Positions 43,691 through 53,343 of a DNA stretch of 64,000 nt are shown here, one piece after another. The notes beneath the pieces were generated by a model. That model was not told the origin of the DNA, searched no databases, and saw only the letters and a program-made list of their open reading frames with translations. A program made the translations under genes and the position numbers. Numbering within the stretch: position 1 is the first letter of the stretch; the number at the start of each line of letters is the position of its first letter. This stretch comes from DAIPKP01 sp964545875. Lineage in GTDB: Bacteria; Synergistota; Synergistia; Synergistales; Aminiphilaceae. The DNA is taken from contig CAZJHH010000004.1 in the NCBI GenBank assembly GCA_964545875.1, positions 62,001-126,000 on the forward strand. The letters run 5' to 3'.

Positions 43691-45358
43691 ATGCTTTCGG
43701 ATATCGCCATCGCCCAACGCGCTTCCATGAAGCCCATTACGGAAATTGCGGATTCTCTGGGAATTCCCGGAGAATACCTTTCACCCTACGGCCACTACAA
43801 GGCCAAGGTGGATCTTCGATACAGAAAAACCCTGGAGAACCGCCCCGACGGAAAGCTGATTCTCGTCACCGCCACCACCCCCACCCCCGCAGGAGAGGGA
43901 AAGACCACCACCTCCATCGGACTCACCCAGGCCCTGGCAAAGAAGGGCAAGAAAACCATGGTATGCCTTCGGGAACCCTCCCTGGGGCCCTGCTTCGGCG
44001 TCAAGGGAGGCGCCGCGGGAGGAGGCTATTCTCAAGTGGTCCCCATGGAAGACATCAACCTTCACTTTACCGGGGACATCCACGCCATCGGCATCGCCCA
44101 CAACCTTCTGGCAGCCATGCTGGACAACCATCTGCAGCAGGGAAACGAGCTGGATATCGACGTGCGGAGCATTACCCTGCGCCGCTGCGTGGATATGAAC
44201 GACCGGGCTCTGCGGGACATGATCATCGGTCTTGGAGGCAAACCCCACGGTATTCCCCGGGAGACGGGATTCGACATTACCGTGGCTTCCGAGGTAATGG
44301 CCATTCTCTGCCTCGCCGAGGATCTGCAGGATCTCAAGGAACGCCTGGGGAACATCGTGGTGGCTTACAACCGCAACGGAGATCCCGTCACCGCCAGAGA
44401 TCTCAAGGCCCACGGCTCCATGGCTGCCCTTTTGAAGGAAGCCGTCAACCCCAATTTGGTGCAAACCCTGGAACACGTTCCCGCCTTCATTCACGGAGGC
44501 CCCTTCGCCAACATCGCCCACGGCACCAACTCTCTGGTGGCCACCAAGACCGCCCTCAAGCTGGTGGATTATGTAATCACCGAGGCAGGATTCGCCTCGG
44601 ACCTGGGTGCTGAAAAGTACCTGGATATCGTCTGCCCCAAGGCGGGGTTCGCTCCCGGGGCCATCGTGCTGGTTACCACCGTGCGGGCCCTGAAGATGCA
44701 TGGCGGCATGGACAAGGCTTCCCTGGGAGAGGAAAACCTCGAGGCCCTCGCCCAGGGGATCGAAAACCTCGAAGCCCATCTGGACAACCTCAACCAGTAC
44801 GGCATTCCCGTGGTGGTAGCACTGAACCGATTCTCCTCGGATACGAACCGGGAATTGGAATTGATCACCAAGGCGGCGGCGGACCGGGGAGCTTCCCTGG
44901 CCCTTTCGGAGGTCTGGGAAAAGGGCGGTGAAGGTGGGCTTGCCCTGGCGGATGCGGTGCTGGAAGCTCTGGAAAAACCTTCGGAGTATGCTCCCCTCTA
45001 CGGCCCGGAGATGAGCCTCAAGGAAAAGATCGCCACCGTGGCCACCAAGGTGTACGGCGCGGAAGGGGTGGATTTCGATAAAAAGGCCTCCACCACCCTG
45101 AAAATGCTGGAAGAGCACGGCTACGGCAACCTGCCGGTGTGCCTGGCCAAAACCCAGATGTCTCTCTCCGACGATCCCAAGGTTATGGGGCGTCCCCGGA
45201 ACTTCCGGGTGGCCATCACCGAGGTGCGCCTCTCTGCGGGAGCGGGCTTCGTGGTGGCTCTCTGCGGCTCCATCATGACCATGCCGGGACTGCCGAAGAA
45301 ACCCGCCGCCGAAAGCATCGACATCGACTCCGAAGGCAACATCACCGGACTCTTTTAA
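43691..45358 (+). CDS. fhs: Formate-tetrahydrofolate ligase
   Basis: The 555-residue protein has the P-loop TPAGEGKTTTSIGLTQAL, EPSLGPCFGVKGGAAGGGY, NLHFTGDIHAIG and FIHGGPFANIAHGTNS. It makes 10-formyl-THF from formate and ATP, or runs in reverse to make ATP from formyl-THF during histidine or purine fermentation. The gene context (hutU, cyclodeaminase) favours the energy-yielding direction here. AAAAGGAGG lies 9 nt before the ATG. Confidence 0.96.
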   Translation: MLSDIAIAQRASMKPITEIADSLGIPGEYLSPYGHYKAKVDLRYRKTLENRPDGKLILVTATTPTPAGEGKTTTSIGLTQALAKKGKKTMVCLREPSLGPCFGVKGGAAGGGYSQVVPMEDINLHFTGDIHAIGIAHNLLAAMLDNHLQQGNELDIDVRSITLRRCVDMNDRALRDMIIGLGGKPHGIPRETGFDITVASEVMAILCLAEDLQDLKERLGNIVVAYNRNGDPVTARDLKAHGSMAALLKEAVNPNLVQTLEHVPAFIHGGPFANIAHGTNSLVATKTALKLVDYVITEAGFASDLGAEKYLDIVCPKAGFAPGAIVLVTTVRALKMHGGMDKASLGEENLEALAQGIENLEAHLDNLNQYGIPVVVALNRFSSDTNRELELITKAAADRGASLALSEVWEKGGEGGLALADAVLEALEKPSEYAPLYGPEMSLKEKIATVATKVYGAEGVDFDKKASTTLKMLEEHGYGNLPVCLAKTQMSLSDDPKVMGRPRNFRVAITEVRLSAGAGFVVALCGSIMTMPGLPKKPAAESIDIDSEGNITGLF

Positions 45359-45373
45359 GGGCCCGAATATACC

Positions 45374-45643
45374 GTGCAGATCGATATCATTCTTTCGGGA
45401 ATCAACATCCTCATGGCAATCCTGCTTGGAGGGGAATGCCTTCGGGGATGGAGAAAAAAGTCTCTTCCTCTGGTGGTGGTGTTTCTCTGCGCTTCGGCCT
45501 ATGCGGTTCTCGAAGTGGAATGGCTTCTCACCAATCAATCGGGACAGATCGGAGATTTACGGAGCGCTCTTTGGCTTCTTATCGAGTTCGGTCTTCTTTT
45601 CGGCTGTTACTCGGGCTTTCGCAGCCTCAGGCTTCGAAAGTAA
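45374..45643 (+). CDS. Small membrane protein of unknown function
   Basis: The 89-residue protein starts at a GTG 15 bp after the fhs stop. It has three hydrophobic segments (DIILSGINILMAILLGG, LPLVVVFLCASAYAVL, ALWLLIEFGLLFGCYSG) and a basic C-terminus. No ribosome site of quality precedes it, so translation may depend on fhs. I recognise no family. The hydrophobic pattern supports a real gene more than a chance frame. Confidence 0.55.
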   Translation: MQIDIILSGINILMAILLGGECLRGWRKKSLPLVVVFLCASAYAVLEVEWLLTNQSGQIGDLRSALWLLIEFGLLFGCYSGFRSLRLRK

Positions 45644-45673
45644 CGTCCTCTTTCGATAAATCCACTCTCCCCT

Positions 45674-45717
45674 AAGGCGCAGCGCCCAGGCTTTGTAAAG
45701 CCTGGGCGCTGCGCCTT
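45674..45717. terminator. Perfect 21-bp hairpin
   Basis: Arms 45674-45694 and 45697-45717 are exact complements with a GT centre, carrying CGCAGCGCCCAGG. It lies between the convergent small membrane protein and chemoreceptor genes and probably terminates both. Confidence 0.7.
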
Positions 45718-45753
45718 GCCAACTTCCGAAACAAGCCGGAAAAACGATACCGT

Positions 45754-48700
45754 CTATGCCACCGGCCGGATTCCCGTTTCGGAAGAGATCTGCTTCCTGG
45801 AATACTTCCGGATCATTTTGTCCAGAATGCGGATTACCCGGCTGGAATATTTTTCCAAATCCCGGTATGCCTTGAGAGCTTCTTTCGCCTCTCCCCGGGC
45901 ATAATGCTCCGCTGCGGCCTTTGCAGCATGGTGCACTCCCTTGTGAGGCTCTTCCAGGCTCTCGTAGAGACCGTCTCCGGAAAAGCTCCGCCCCTCGCCG
46001 CAGTACCAGATTCCCAGGGGACAGTCATGATGGGAGGCCACTTCATGGGGCTGTACATCCTGGTATCCCTCGAGCATGTTCTTGATGCGCATCTTCCAAA
46101 GCAGGTGGTCCGACTTGGCTCCCTGTAAAACCTCCCGCAAGGATTTCTCCCCATCTTTTCCCTCGGCCACTCTGAACCTGCTTACCCCGCTGCTGAGTTC
46201 CTGAGCCATGGAGCTGATCTCTTCGGAACCCGCCGCCACGGCTTCCATGGAGGCTACGGTCTCTTCGCAGGAGCTCGATACCGTAAGGGCGTGATCCCGG
46301 CTGGACTCTACCATGATAGCCAGCTTTTCAATCATGCTCACGATAATATCCGAGGTGGACACCTCTTCGTCGGTAACTTTGAGAATCCGCTCCACTCCGG
46401 AAACCGTCTTTTCCACCGCTTCGGTAATGCTTCCCAGAGCCTCCCCGCCCCTGTTTACCGTGGACACGCCCTGTTCCACTTCGGCCCGGCTCTTCTGCAT
46501 GGATTCCGAGGCAACTCCCGTGCTGGCCGCCACCTTCTGAACTATGGCCGCCACCTCTGCGGCTCCCCGGTTGGATTCCTCCGCGAGTTTACGCACTTCC
46601 TCCGCCACCACCGCAAAACCCCGCCCCGCTTCTCCCGCCCGGGCGGCTTCGATGGCGGCATTCAGGGCGAGCAGGTTGGTCTGGTCCGCAATGCTCGTAA
46701 TGGTATCCGTAATGGCCACGATTTGCCGGGTATAGGTGTTGAGTTCCCGGATGCTTTCTTCGGTTCCCGCCACCTGCCCCGCCACGCTCTGCATGATATG
46801 CACCGCCTCAAGAACCACGTTCCTGCCGGTATCGGCGGTTTCCCGGGTGGCCAGGGTGTTGTCTTTGGCATCTTCCGCATTGCTCTTGGCAATCTGCACC
46901 AGGGAGGAAAGTTCCAGAAGAGCCTTGGAAGCATCCTTCACCGATTCGTCTCCCCGATCGGTCTCGTCCGCCACTTCACGGATACCGTCCTTGATCATGG
47001 TGGAAGCATTGGTAACTTCCTGGACCGAAGCGGCGATCTCTTCGGAGGACGCCACGAGCTCCTCCACCGCTTCCCGGACCATGCTCACCATCCGGGCCTG
47101 GTTGTAGATCATGAGGTTGAACGATGCGGTGAGTTCTCCCATGTCATCCCGGGAGAGCACATCTCCCCGAACCGAAAGATCGCCTCCCCCCGCCTTGGCC
47201 ATGAGCTCTTTAAGCTGCCGCACGGGACGGAGAATCAGGGAGGTTACGTAAAAGGCCAGGAAAAGAGCCAGAGCCAAGGAAAAAGCTCCCACCCCCAAGA
47301 GAGTCATCCCGGCAGCACGCTGCTCCTCGAGAGCCTTTGCAGCCTGCCCTTTTTGGAGAGATTCCACCGCCTTTGCCATCTCCCGAGCCTGTTCCTCCAT
47401 CACCAGGGCCTGCTGCATTTTTCGCTCGTCAGCCCCCAGAAAGGCGTCGAAACCTCCCCGATAGGCCTTGACTCCTTCGAAAATACCCTTCAAAGCCTCC
47501 TGGGCCTCGGCATTTCCTTCCAGAAGCTCTCCAAAGGAAGCTTCCAGAGCCTCGATATGCTCCACCGCTTTATACACCGCACTTACGGATTCCGAATCCT
47601 TCCGGATAACGTAGTTTTTCTCGAATCTTCGAGCATGGAGAGCGTGCTGCATTATTTCTCCGAAAAGCCCATAGGCCTTCATGCGCTCTTCTCCCCGCTG
47701 AACTTTTTTTACAAGCTCCGCAGAGAAACCCACGGTAAATCCCCGGGCATCCAGGAGCTCCCGGGCAACTCGGGATCGTGCCGTTTCCTGAAGCTCCCGG
47801 GCAGACTCCACCACCTCCCGGGCATAGCTCTCCATGGCCTGCTCCTGGTTTTCCATAGTTTTCATATACTCGAAGAGGACATCCTCTCTTTCCACGGGAA
47901 TGCTCTCTATCTGGCTCGGAGTGCCCGCCATGCGGAGTACATACGAAGCTCCCTGAAGATTCACCCTTCGAGCGTAGTAATACACGGTACTCTCCAGAAT
48001 TTCGCTGAATCGCTGATCCTTGCCGCGTTCTCTATCGAAGGCTCTTTCAATCTCCGGACACTCCCCCAGGTTTTGGATATCTTCCGGATTTTCCGGAAAA
48101 TCCGCCACAATTCTTCCGTCCCGGGCTACCAGAGTTATCCGGCAACCCAGGTTTTCCGCAAGCTGGCGAATTTCCTGGGGGAGAAGTCTCTCGGGGGTAC
48201 GTTCCAGAACTTCCGCCCCCTGCTGGAGAAGCCAGAGAGCTTTTTTCTCGAAGAAGTTTTGCCGCACCCCCACAAAGGCATAGAAATTATCCTCATATGC
48301 CCGAAGATCCAGCGCCATTCCCTCCAGGGCCTCTTCCACATCCTCCTCGGCATGAGCCTGAAGTCTGGCGATGGTTTCAAGAACGGTCTCGGCGGAATTT
48401 CCGAGGTTTTCCACATGGACGGGTTCATTCTGAAGAAGATAGCTCTTCTCGTGCTGCCGGGCTCGCAGAGTCTCCTCGATGATAAGGCCATATTCGGAAA
48501 GCTCATCCAAAGCGCTCTCCATTACCGAGGCGAGAGAGGTAATTTCCTCGGAGGTTCCCAGAGCAGCCCCTTCCACCTGATGCATAAGGTGGTTCACTTC
48601 CTCCCCCAGGCTCTTCACCGCCTTTTCCGACGCTTCAAGAAGCTTCTGGGCGGACTCCACCATGACGAGATCCTCCCGCTCCGCATCTTTCACAGCCTGG

Positions 48701-49065
48701 AGATAGGCCTTGAAAGCCCCCTCGTACACCTCCACCCTGGAGAGAACTCCGGAGATTTCCTCCATATCCCGGGAATCGGTAAACCTCTCCCGGCTCGCCG
48801 CAATCTCTCTCTTCATCTCCTCGAGATGCCGGAGCATTCCCGAGGCGGCGTTCTCTTCCTCGCTTCGCATATAGACTCCCGCGAGGAACTGCCCTCGTTC
48901 GGCATCCCGAATAATTCGGCCCATGTGGTTCTGCAGCGCGGAGCTTCGGGCCATGTCTTCCATGCCCCGCCATCCTGCCCAGCCCACGAGGATAAGTAAA
49001 AGAAGCATCCCCAAGAACCCCGTCAAAAGCTTTCCCCGGAGGGAAAGATTTTTATACCAACCCAC
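45754..49065 (-). CDS. Methyl-accepting chemotaxis protein with CZB domain
   Basis: The 1103-residue receptor has TM1 (about 12-34), an unusually long extracytoplasmic helical region (about 35-585) and TM2 (about 586-610, LLGVGAFSLALALFLAFYVT). A HAMP domain (about 610-665) and the signalling hairpin with ITSIADQTNLLALNAAIEAA and RGFAVVAEEVRKLAEES follow. The C-terminal CZB domain (about 980-1080) has a Zn-binding HHDCPLGIWY and HKGVHHAAKAAAEHY. CZB-bearing receptors sense zinc-linked oxidants such as hypochlorite in some bacteria; the periplasmic ligand here is unknown. No che genes are nearby. Confidence 0.93.
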   Translation of the reverse strand: MGWYKNLSLRGKLLTGFLGMLLLLILVGWAGWRGMEDMARSSALQNHMGRIIRDAERGQFLAGVYMRSEEENAASGMLRHLEEMKREIAASRERFTDSRDMEEISGVLSRVEVYEGAFKAYLQAVKDAEREDLVMVESAQKLLEASEKAVKSLGEEVNHLMHQVEGAALGTSEEITSLASVMESALDELSEYGLIIEETLRARQHEKSYLLQNEPVHVENLGNSAETVLETIARLQAHAEEDVEEALEGMALDLRAYEDNFYAFVGVRQNFFEKKALWLLQQGAEVLERTPERLLPQEIRQLAENLGCRITLVARDGRIVADFPENPEDIQNLGECPEIERAFDRERGKDQRFSEILESTVYYYARRVNLQGASYVLRMAGTPSQIESIPVEREDVLFEYMKTMENQEQAMESYAREVVESARELQETARSRVARELLDARGFTVGFSAELVKKVQRGEERMKAYGLFGEIMQHALHARRFEKNYVIRKDSESVSAVYKAVEHIEALEASFGELLEGNAEAQEALKGIFEGVKAYRGGFDAFLGADERKMQQALVMEEQAREMAKAVESLQKGQAAKALEEQRAAGMTLLGVGAFSLALALFLAFYVTSLILRPVRQLKELMAKAGGGDLSVRGDVLSRDDMGELTASFNLMIYNQARMVSMVREAVEELVASSEEIAASVQEVTNASTMIKDGIREVADETDRGDESVKDASKALLELSSLVQIAKSNAEDAKDNTLATRETADTGRNVVLEAVHIMQSVAGQVAGTEESIRELNTYTRQIVAITDTITSIADQTNLLALNAAIEAARAGEAGRGFAVVAEEVRKLAEESNRGAAEVAAIVQKVAASTGVASESMQKSRAEVEQGVSTVNRGGEALGSITEAVEKTVSGVERILKVTDEEVSTSDIIVSMIEKLAIMVESSRDHALTVSSSCEETVASMEAVAAGSEEISSMAQELSSGVSRFRVAEGKDGEKSLREVLQGAKSDHLLWKMRIKNMLEGYQDVQPHEVASHHDCPLGIWYCGEGRSFSGDGLYESLEEPHKGVHHAAKAAAEHYARGEAKEALKAYRDLEKYSSRVIRILDKMIRKYSRKQISSETGIRPVA

Positions 49066-49560
49066 GGATTATCACTCCTTTTCGAAAGTTTCGCTTGCGT
49101 ATCATTAAAGAAGCCGCTTTTTTCGAAGAGCCCATCTCTGAAGGCTTTCCGCTCTTGATTTTTATTCTAACACGAGGCCCAAACCTGAGAAAAACCTTCG
49201 TTACTTTCGTTCGCTTTTTCGTGGGCCCTTACCTTCCGTCACATATCCATCCGAGCAGTCTTTCTCGGTAAAACGTGCGGATACCGCACGGAAGTGCCGA
49301 TTTCGCACGGCAAAACATGGGAAAAAGGCTTTTCCTGACGCATTTTCGGATCCTTGAATTTTCAAAAACATGTTTCCCCGCAGCGGAGAAACATGGATGT
49401 GCGCTTTTACACCCTTCCACGGAAAATACAGCAACTTTTTTGCATATATCTTCTGTACATGGGGAGCTTGCCGAAAGCCTGGGAGGGAGCTTGACGCAGG
49501 ATGATTTTCCCGATGGATATGGTGTTGTTGGAACCCATGAACCCCAAGGAGGAGATTTTT
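49066..49560. other. Divergent intergenic region between chemoreceptor and TRAP operon
   Basis: About 495 bp without a supported gene. It contains a CGTGCGG-ATA-CCGCACG palindrome (49274-49290), with CGCACGG repeated 19 bp beyond it, and a CATGTTTC/GAAACATG hairpin (49369-49396). TTGACG at 49491 could be a -35 box for the TRAP operon, but the -10 match is poor. The palindromes are candidate operator sites. Confidence 0.45.
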
Positions 49561-50565
49561 ATGAAAAGAGCGTTGCGTATCGCTTTTGTGGCTTTCTGGA
49601 TGTGCACCTGCTTCGGCAGCATGGCTTTGGCGAAGGAATATCGATGGAATGCGAACTCCGTATGGCCTCCCAATAATCATCTGAGCGTGGGGCTCGAAGA
49701 GTTTTCCAAAAAGGTAGCGGAAAAGACCGGAGGACAGCTGGATCTGGTGGTACAAAGCGGCGGAGCCCTGGGCTTCAAAGGACCGGAACTTCTGAAGGCG
49801 GTTCGGGACGGCCTGCTTCCCGTATCGGACATGCTCATCAGCGGCGTGGCAGGAGACGAGCCCGTACTGGGAGTGGTAACTCTTCCCTTCCTGGTGCATT
49901 CCTTCGAAGAAGGAGAGCTTCTCTCCAAAATCGCCCGGCCTTATTTCAACGACATTCTCGAAAAGAAATGGCGCCAGAAGCTTCTCTACGTGGCTCCCTG
50001 GCCTGCGGCGGGGCTGTGGTCTCAGAATGAAGTCCTCACCGTGGAAGATATGAAGGGCCTGAAAACCCGAACCTACGACAAAAACGGCGCCCTGGTGATG
50101 GAGGCCGTGGGAGCCACTCCGTACCCTCTTCCCTTCAGCGAGGTCTATTCGTCTCTGGCTACGGGGCTCATCGATTCGGTGCTTACGTCAAGCCCCACTG
50201 GAGTGGACGGCAAGTTCTGGGAGGTTCTCAAGTACTTCAGTCGCTTCAATATCACCATGGCCCAGGATATGGTAACGGTAAATTTGCAGCAGTTCGAGAA
50301 GCTCGATCCGGAGCTTCAGAAAGCCCTCATCGAAACCGGAGAAGAGATGGAAAAAATCATGTGGGCCCGGGTGGCGGAGCTGGATAAACAACAGGAGAGC
50401 ATCTGCAACGAAAACGGTATCATCAGCAGCCCCGTTTCGGAGAGCTTCATGGCGGACCTCACGGAATACACCGAGACCATCCGGGCGGAGTGGTACGAAA
50501 AGGCTCCCCAGGAAGCCAAGGCGATTTACGACGAATTCCTGGAAGCAGTGGGTCGGAAGAAATAG
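49561..50565 (+). CDS. TRAP transporter substrate-binding protein (DctP family)
   Basis: The 334-residue protein has a signal peptide (KRALRIAFVAFWMCTCFGSM). The mature protein has DctP features: SVWPPNNHLSVGLEEFSKKV, GLKTRTYDKNGALVMEA and the ligand-arginine region, then PLPFSEVYSSLATGLIDSV. ATG 49561 follows AAGGAGGAG. It delivers a carboxylate or amino-acid-derived ligand to the DctQM permease encoded next. The ligand is not readable, but downstream oxoproline genes suggest an acidic amino acid derivative as one possibility. Confidence 0.93.
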   Translation: MKRALRIAFVAFWMCTCFGSMALAKEYRWNANSVWPPNNHLSVGLEEFSKKVAEKTGGQLDLVVQSGGALGFKGPELLKAVRDGLLPVSDMLISGVAGDEPVLGVVTLPFLVHSFEEGELLSKIARPYFNDILEKKWRQKLLYVAPWPAAGLWSQNEVLTVEDMKGLKTRTYDKNGALVMEAVGATPYPLPFSEVYSSLATGLIDSVLTSSPTGVDGKFWEVLKYFSRFNITMAQDMVTVNLQQFEKLDPELQKALIETGEEMEKIMWARVAELDKQQESICNENGIISSPVSESFMADLTEYTETIRAEWYEKAPQEAKAIYDEFLEAVGRKK

Positions 50566-50684
50566 CTGGAAAGTTTCGCAGAGATCCGGAAAGATCCCTC
50601 CTCTTTCCGGATCCCCTCGCGTATTTCCCGGAACCTCCGAAAAATGGGCCCCAAGGCTCGTAGTTCACATAAAGGATGATACCC

Positions 50685-51218
50685 ATGGAAAAAGTACTTC
50701 GGTGGAGCGACCGTATCGCTTCTCTCGGCGGAGCCCTTTCAGGGGCGGGCATATGTCTCGGGGTTCTGCTCGTTACTGCGGAAATCGTGATGCGCACCTT
50801 TTTCTCCAGAACTCTCTACATCACCGAAGAATATACGGGATACCTCATGACGGGGCTTACCTTCCTGGCCCTGGGCTATACCCTCAGGGAGAAGGGACAT
50901 ATCCGTATGACCTTTCTTCACACCACGTTGCACGGAAAGAAGCGCCTGCTGCTGGAAGCCATCTGCCTTCTCACGGGACTCGTTTTCACCCTCCTCATGA
51001 CCTGGACCACCGCGCTTTTCTTCTGGGATTCCGTGGTATACGGCAGCCGGTCCATGCAGATTTCCGAAACCTACCTCGCCATTCCTCAGTTTTTTCTCCC
51101 CCTGGGCTCCGGAATTTTCGCCCTTCAGTTCGGGGCGGAATTGCTGCGAACCCTGGCGGGGCTTTTCGGAGATGCCGAGGAAGATCTTCCCGAGGAAGCG
51201 GCTACCCTGGGACGCTAG
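50685..51218 (+). CDS. TRAP transporter small permease (DctQ family)
   Basis: The 177-residue protein has four TM segments and the DctQ pattern around EEYTGYLMTGLTFLALGYTL. ATG 50685 is chosen over 50676 because AAAGGA overlaps the first. It pairs with the large permease gene 40 bp downstream. Confidence 0.92.
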   Translation: MEKVLRWSDRIASLGGALSGAGICLGVLLVTAEIVMRTFFSRTLYITEEYTGYLMTGLTFLALGYTLREKGHIRMTFLHTTLHGKKRLLLEAICLLTGLVFTLLMTWTTALFFWDSVVYGSRSMQISETYLAIPQFFLPLGSGIFALQFGAELLRTLAGLFGDAEEDLPEEAATLGR

Positions 51219-51257
51219 TTTCGAAAAGAGAAACAACGGAAAAAAGGAGCGTATTCT

Positions 51258-52559
51258 ATGGATCTCATGACAATTTCGCTTACCCTGATGGGGCTTCTGG
51301 TGCTCTGCCTGGGAAGCTCCCTCTGGATCGGCATAGCCCTGGCCCTGGTAGCCCTCGGAAGCTTTACCATCTTTCTGGATCTTCCGGCTCTTACCATTCT
51401 CTCCAACGTGCTCTGGAACAACACCAGCGGCTCCACCATGATGGCCCTTCCCCTTTTCATCTTCATGGGGGAAATTCTCTTCCGAAGCAAGATTTCGGAA
51501 AACCTCTTCAAGGGGCTCTCTCCCTGGATGGATAAGATTCCCGGAAGGCTTATTCACGTGAACGTCTTCGCCAGCACGCTCTTTGCGGCGGTAAGCGGAT
51601 CCTCTGCGGCCACCACCGCCACGGTGGGCAAAATCACCCTTCCGGAATACCGCCGGAGAAACTATAACATGAAGCTCTGCATCGGTTCCCTTGCAGGAGC
51701 TGGAACTCTGGGGTTCCTCATTCCCCCCAGCATGATGATGCTGGTCTACGGCATCATGGCGGACGTGAGCATCGGTAAGCTCTTTATCGCGGGCTTTCTT
51801 CCGGGGCTTCTCATCGCCATTACCTTCAGCGGCTACGTCATGTTTCGCTGTGTCAGGCATCCCGAATACGCCCCCCGGGGAGATCTCTCCTACACCTGGC
51901 TCGATCGCCTCAAGGCTCTGCCTCTTCTCGCTCCGGTGGTGATTCTCGTGGGAATCGTACTCGGAAGCATCTACGCCGGATGGGCCACTCCCACGGAAGC
52001 CGCAGCGGTAGGCGTTTTGGGAGCCCTTTTCTTTGCGGCCCTCACGAAAAGCCTCTCCTTCGCGGTTTTCCGAGAGGCTCTCATGGGGGCGGTCAAAACG
52101 AGTTGCATGATCATGTGGATCGTCTGCGGTGCCGCCTTTCTCTCCGTGGCGGTGGGATATCTCGGTATTCCCCGGGCTCTCACTGCGTGGATCAGCACCC
52201 TGGGGCTCTCTCCCTACGTGCTCATGCTCATTCTTTCCCTTATGTATCTCTTTATGGGCTGCCTCCTGGACGGCTTCTCCATGATCGTCATGAGCCTGCC
52301 CATCGCCCTTCCTCTGGTGCGTCTGGCGGGATTCGATCCTCTCTGGTTCGGCATCTTTCTCATCATCATGATTCAGCTTGCCCAGATCACGCCCCCCGTA
52401 GGATTCAATCTTTTTGTAATCAACGGCCTCACCGAGGAGAGCATCGGAAATATCGCCCGGGCGGCGATACCCTTCTTCATCCTCCTTCTGGTGATCACGG
52501 TGCTTCTCACCATATTCCCGGATTTGGTGCTTCTTCTTCCCAACATGATGGTTTCCTGA
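51258..52559 (+). CDS. TRAP transporter large permease (DctM family)
   Basis: The 433-residue, 11-12 TM protein has the DctM hallmarks MALPLFIFMGEILFRS, AVSGSSAATTATVGKI, AGTLGFLIPPSMMMLVYG, and QITPPVGFNLFVINGL. It forms the sodium-driven channel with DctQ. AAAAAAGGAG precedes the ATG. Confidence 0.95.
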   Translation: MDLMTISLTLMGLLVLCLGSSLWIGIALALVALGSFTIFLDLPALTILSNVLWNNTSGSTMMALPLFIFMGEILFRSKISENLFKGLSPWMDKIPGRLIHVNVFASTLFAAVSGSSAATTATVGKITLPEYRRRNYNMKLCIGSLAGAGTLGFLIPPSMMMLVYGIMADVSIGKLFIAGFLPGLLIAITFSGYVMFRCVRHPEYAPRGDLSYTWLDRLKALPLLAPVVILVGIVLGSIYAGWATPTEAAAVGVLGALFFAALTKSLSFAVFREALMGAVKTSCMIMWIVCGAAFLSVAVGYLGIPRALTAWISTLGLSPYVLMLILSLMYLFMGCLLDGFSMIVMSLPIALPLVRLAGFDPLWFGIFLIIMIQLAQITPPVGFNLFVINGLTEESIGNIARAAIPFFILLLVITVLLTIFPDLVLLLPNMMVS

Positions 52560-52656
52560 AGCCTCGGGCTCTTTTCTCGAAAGAAAAAACGGTATACCAT
52601 ACAGGCGGATCGGGAACCCCCAAGAGGGTTCCACTACATTAAAGGAGGTTTTATTC
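52560..52656 (+). promoter_or_regulatory. Spacer with hairpin before DUF969
   Basis: This 97-bp gap carries a GGAACCC/GGGTTCC hairpin (about 52613-52631) and a GGTATACC palindrome (about 52592-52599). They may mark a promoter/operator that separates the oxoproline genes from the TRAP genes. Confidence 0.4.
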
Positions 52657-53343
52657 GTGAACTGGCTTCCCATTCTCGGAGTAGTTGTGGTAGTTGTCGG
52701 CCTGGTGCTGGGGAAGAGATTCAAGATCAATCCCCTGGTGGCGGTTCTTGCGGGAGGCTTTGTTTCGGGCCTTCTCGGAGGAATGCCTTTTCTTGAAATC
52801 GTCAAGACCATCGGCGACGCCTTCGTAAAACAGCGGGCCATGATCGTCTTTCTCATCATGCTTCCCGCCATCGGCATTACGGAAAAGCATGGCCTCATGA
52901 ACCAGATGGCCCATCTGATCTCCAAGATCCATGCCGCCACCCCCGGACGGATCAGCTATCTCTTTCAGCTCGTCCGGGCTCTTACGGTAACCCTGGGCAT
53001 CCGGCTGAGCGGACACGCCGCCTTCCTGCGCCCCCTTATCACTCCCATGGCCCTGGCATCCTACGAGAGCCGGGGAGGAGATCTGGAAGACGAGAAAAAG
53101 ACGGATCTTATCAAGGGGATGACTGCGGCCTCGGAAAACTTCGGGAACTTCTTCGCCCAGAACGTTTTCCCCGCCGCTGCGGGAATTCTGCTCATCCAGG
53201 GAGTACTGGAAGAGCTGGGACATCCGGTGGAGCTCGTCTCCCTGGCGAAGGCCGCCATTCCCGTGGCCCTGATCTCTGCGGTTTACGGACTTATCTATTT
53301 CTGTTTCGTGCTGGATCGCAAAGTTGCTGGAGGTGATCGGTAA
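52657..53343 (+). CDS. DUF969 membrane protein
   Basis: The 228-residue protein starts at GTG after AAAGGAGG and has about six TM segments. It shows the family's LVAVLAGGFVSGLLGGMPF and SGHAAFLRPLITPMALAS. DUF969 and DUF979 proteins occur as a pair, commonly next to pyroglutamyl peptidase, and are thought to form a transporter. The stop overlaps the DUF979 start by 1 bp. Together with pcp downstream this suggests uptake of pyroglutamate or its peptides. Confidence 0.9.
   Translation: MNWLPILGVVVVVVGLVLGKRFKINPLVAVLAGGFVSGLLGGMPFLEIVKTIGDAFVKQRAMIVFLIMLPAIGITEKHGLMNQMAHLISKIHAATPGRISYLFQLVRALTVTLGIRLSGHAAFLRPLITPMALASYESRGGDLEDEKKTDLIKGMTAASENFGNFFAQNVFPAAAGILLIQGVLEELGHPVELVSLAKAAIPVALISAVYGLIYFCFVLDRKVAGGDR

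Noticed and set aside
46291..48999. Long open frame antisense to the chemoreceptor gene
   Set aside because: It lies wholly opposite a well-supported MCP gene, has no domain, and its His/Pro-rich composition is what the reverse strand of this coding bias produces.
50739..52940. 733-codon minus-strand frame opposite the TRAP permeases
   Set aside because: Shadow frame with repetitive charged residues; both TRAP permease genes are certain.
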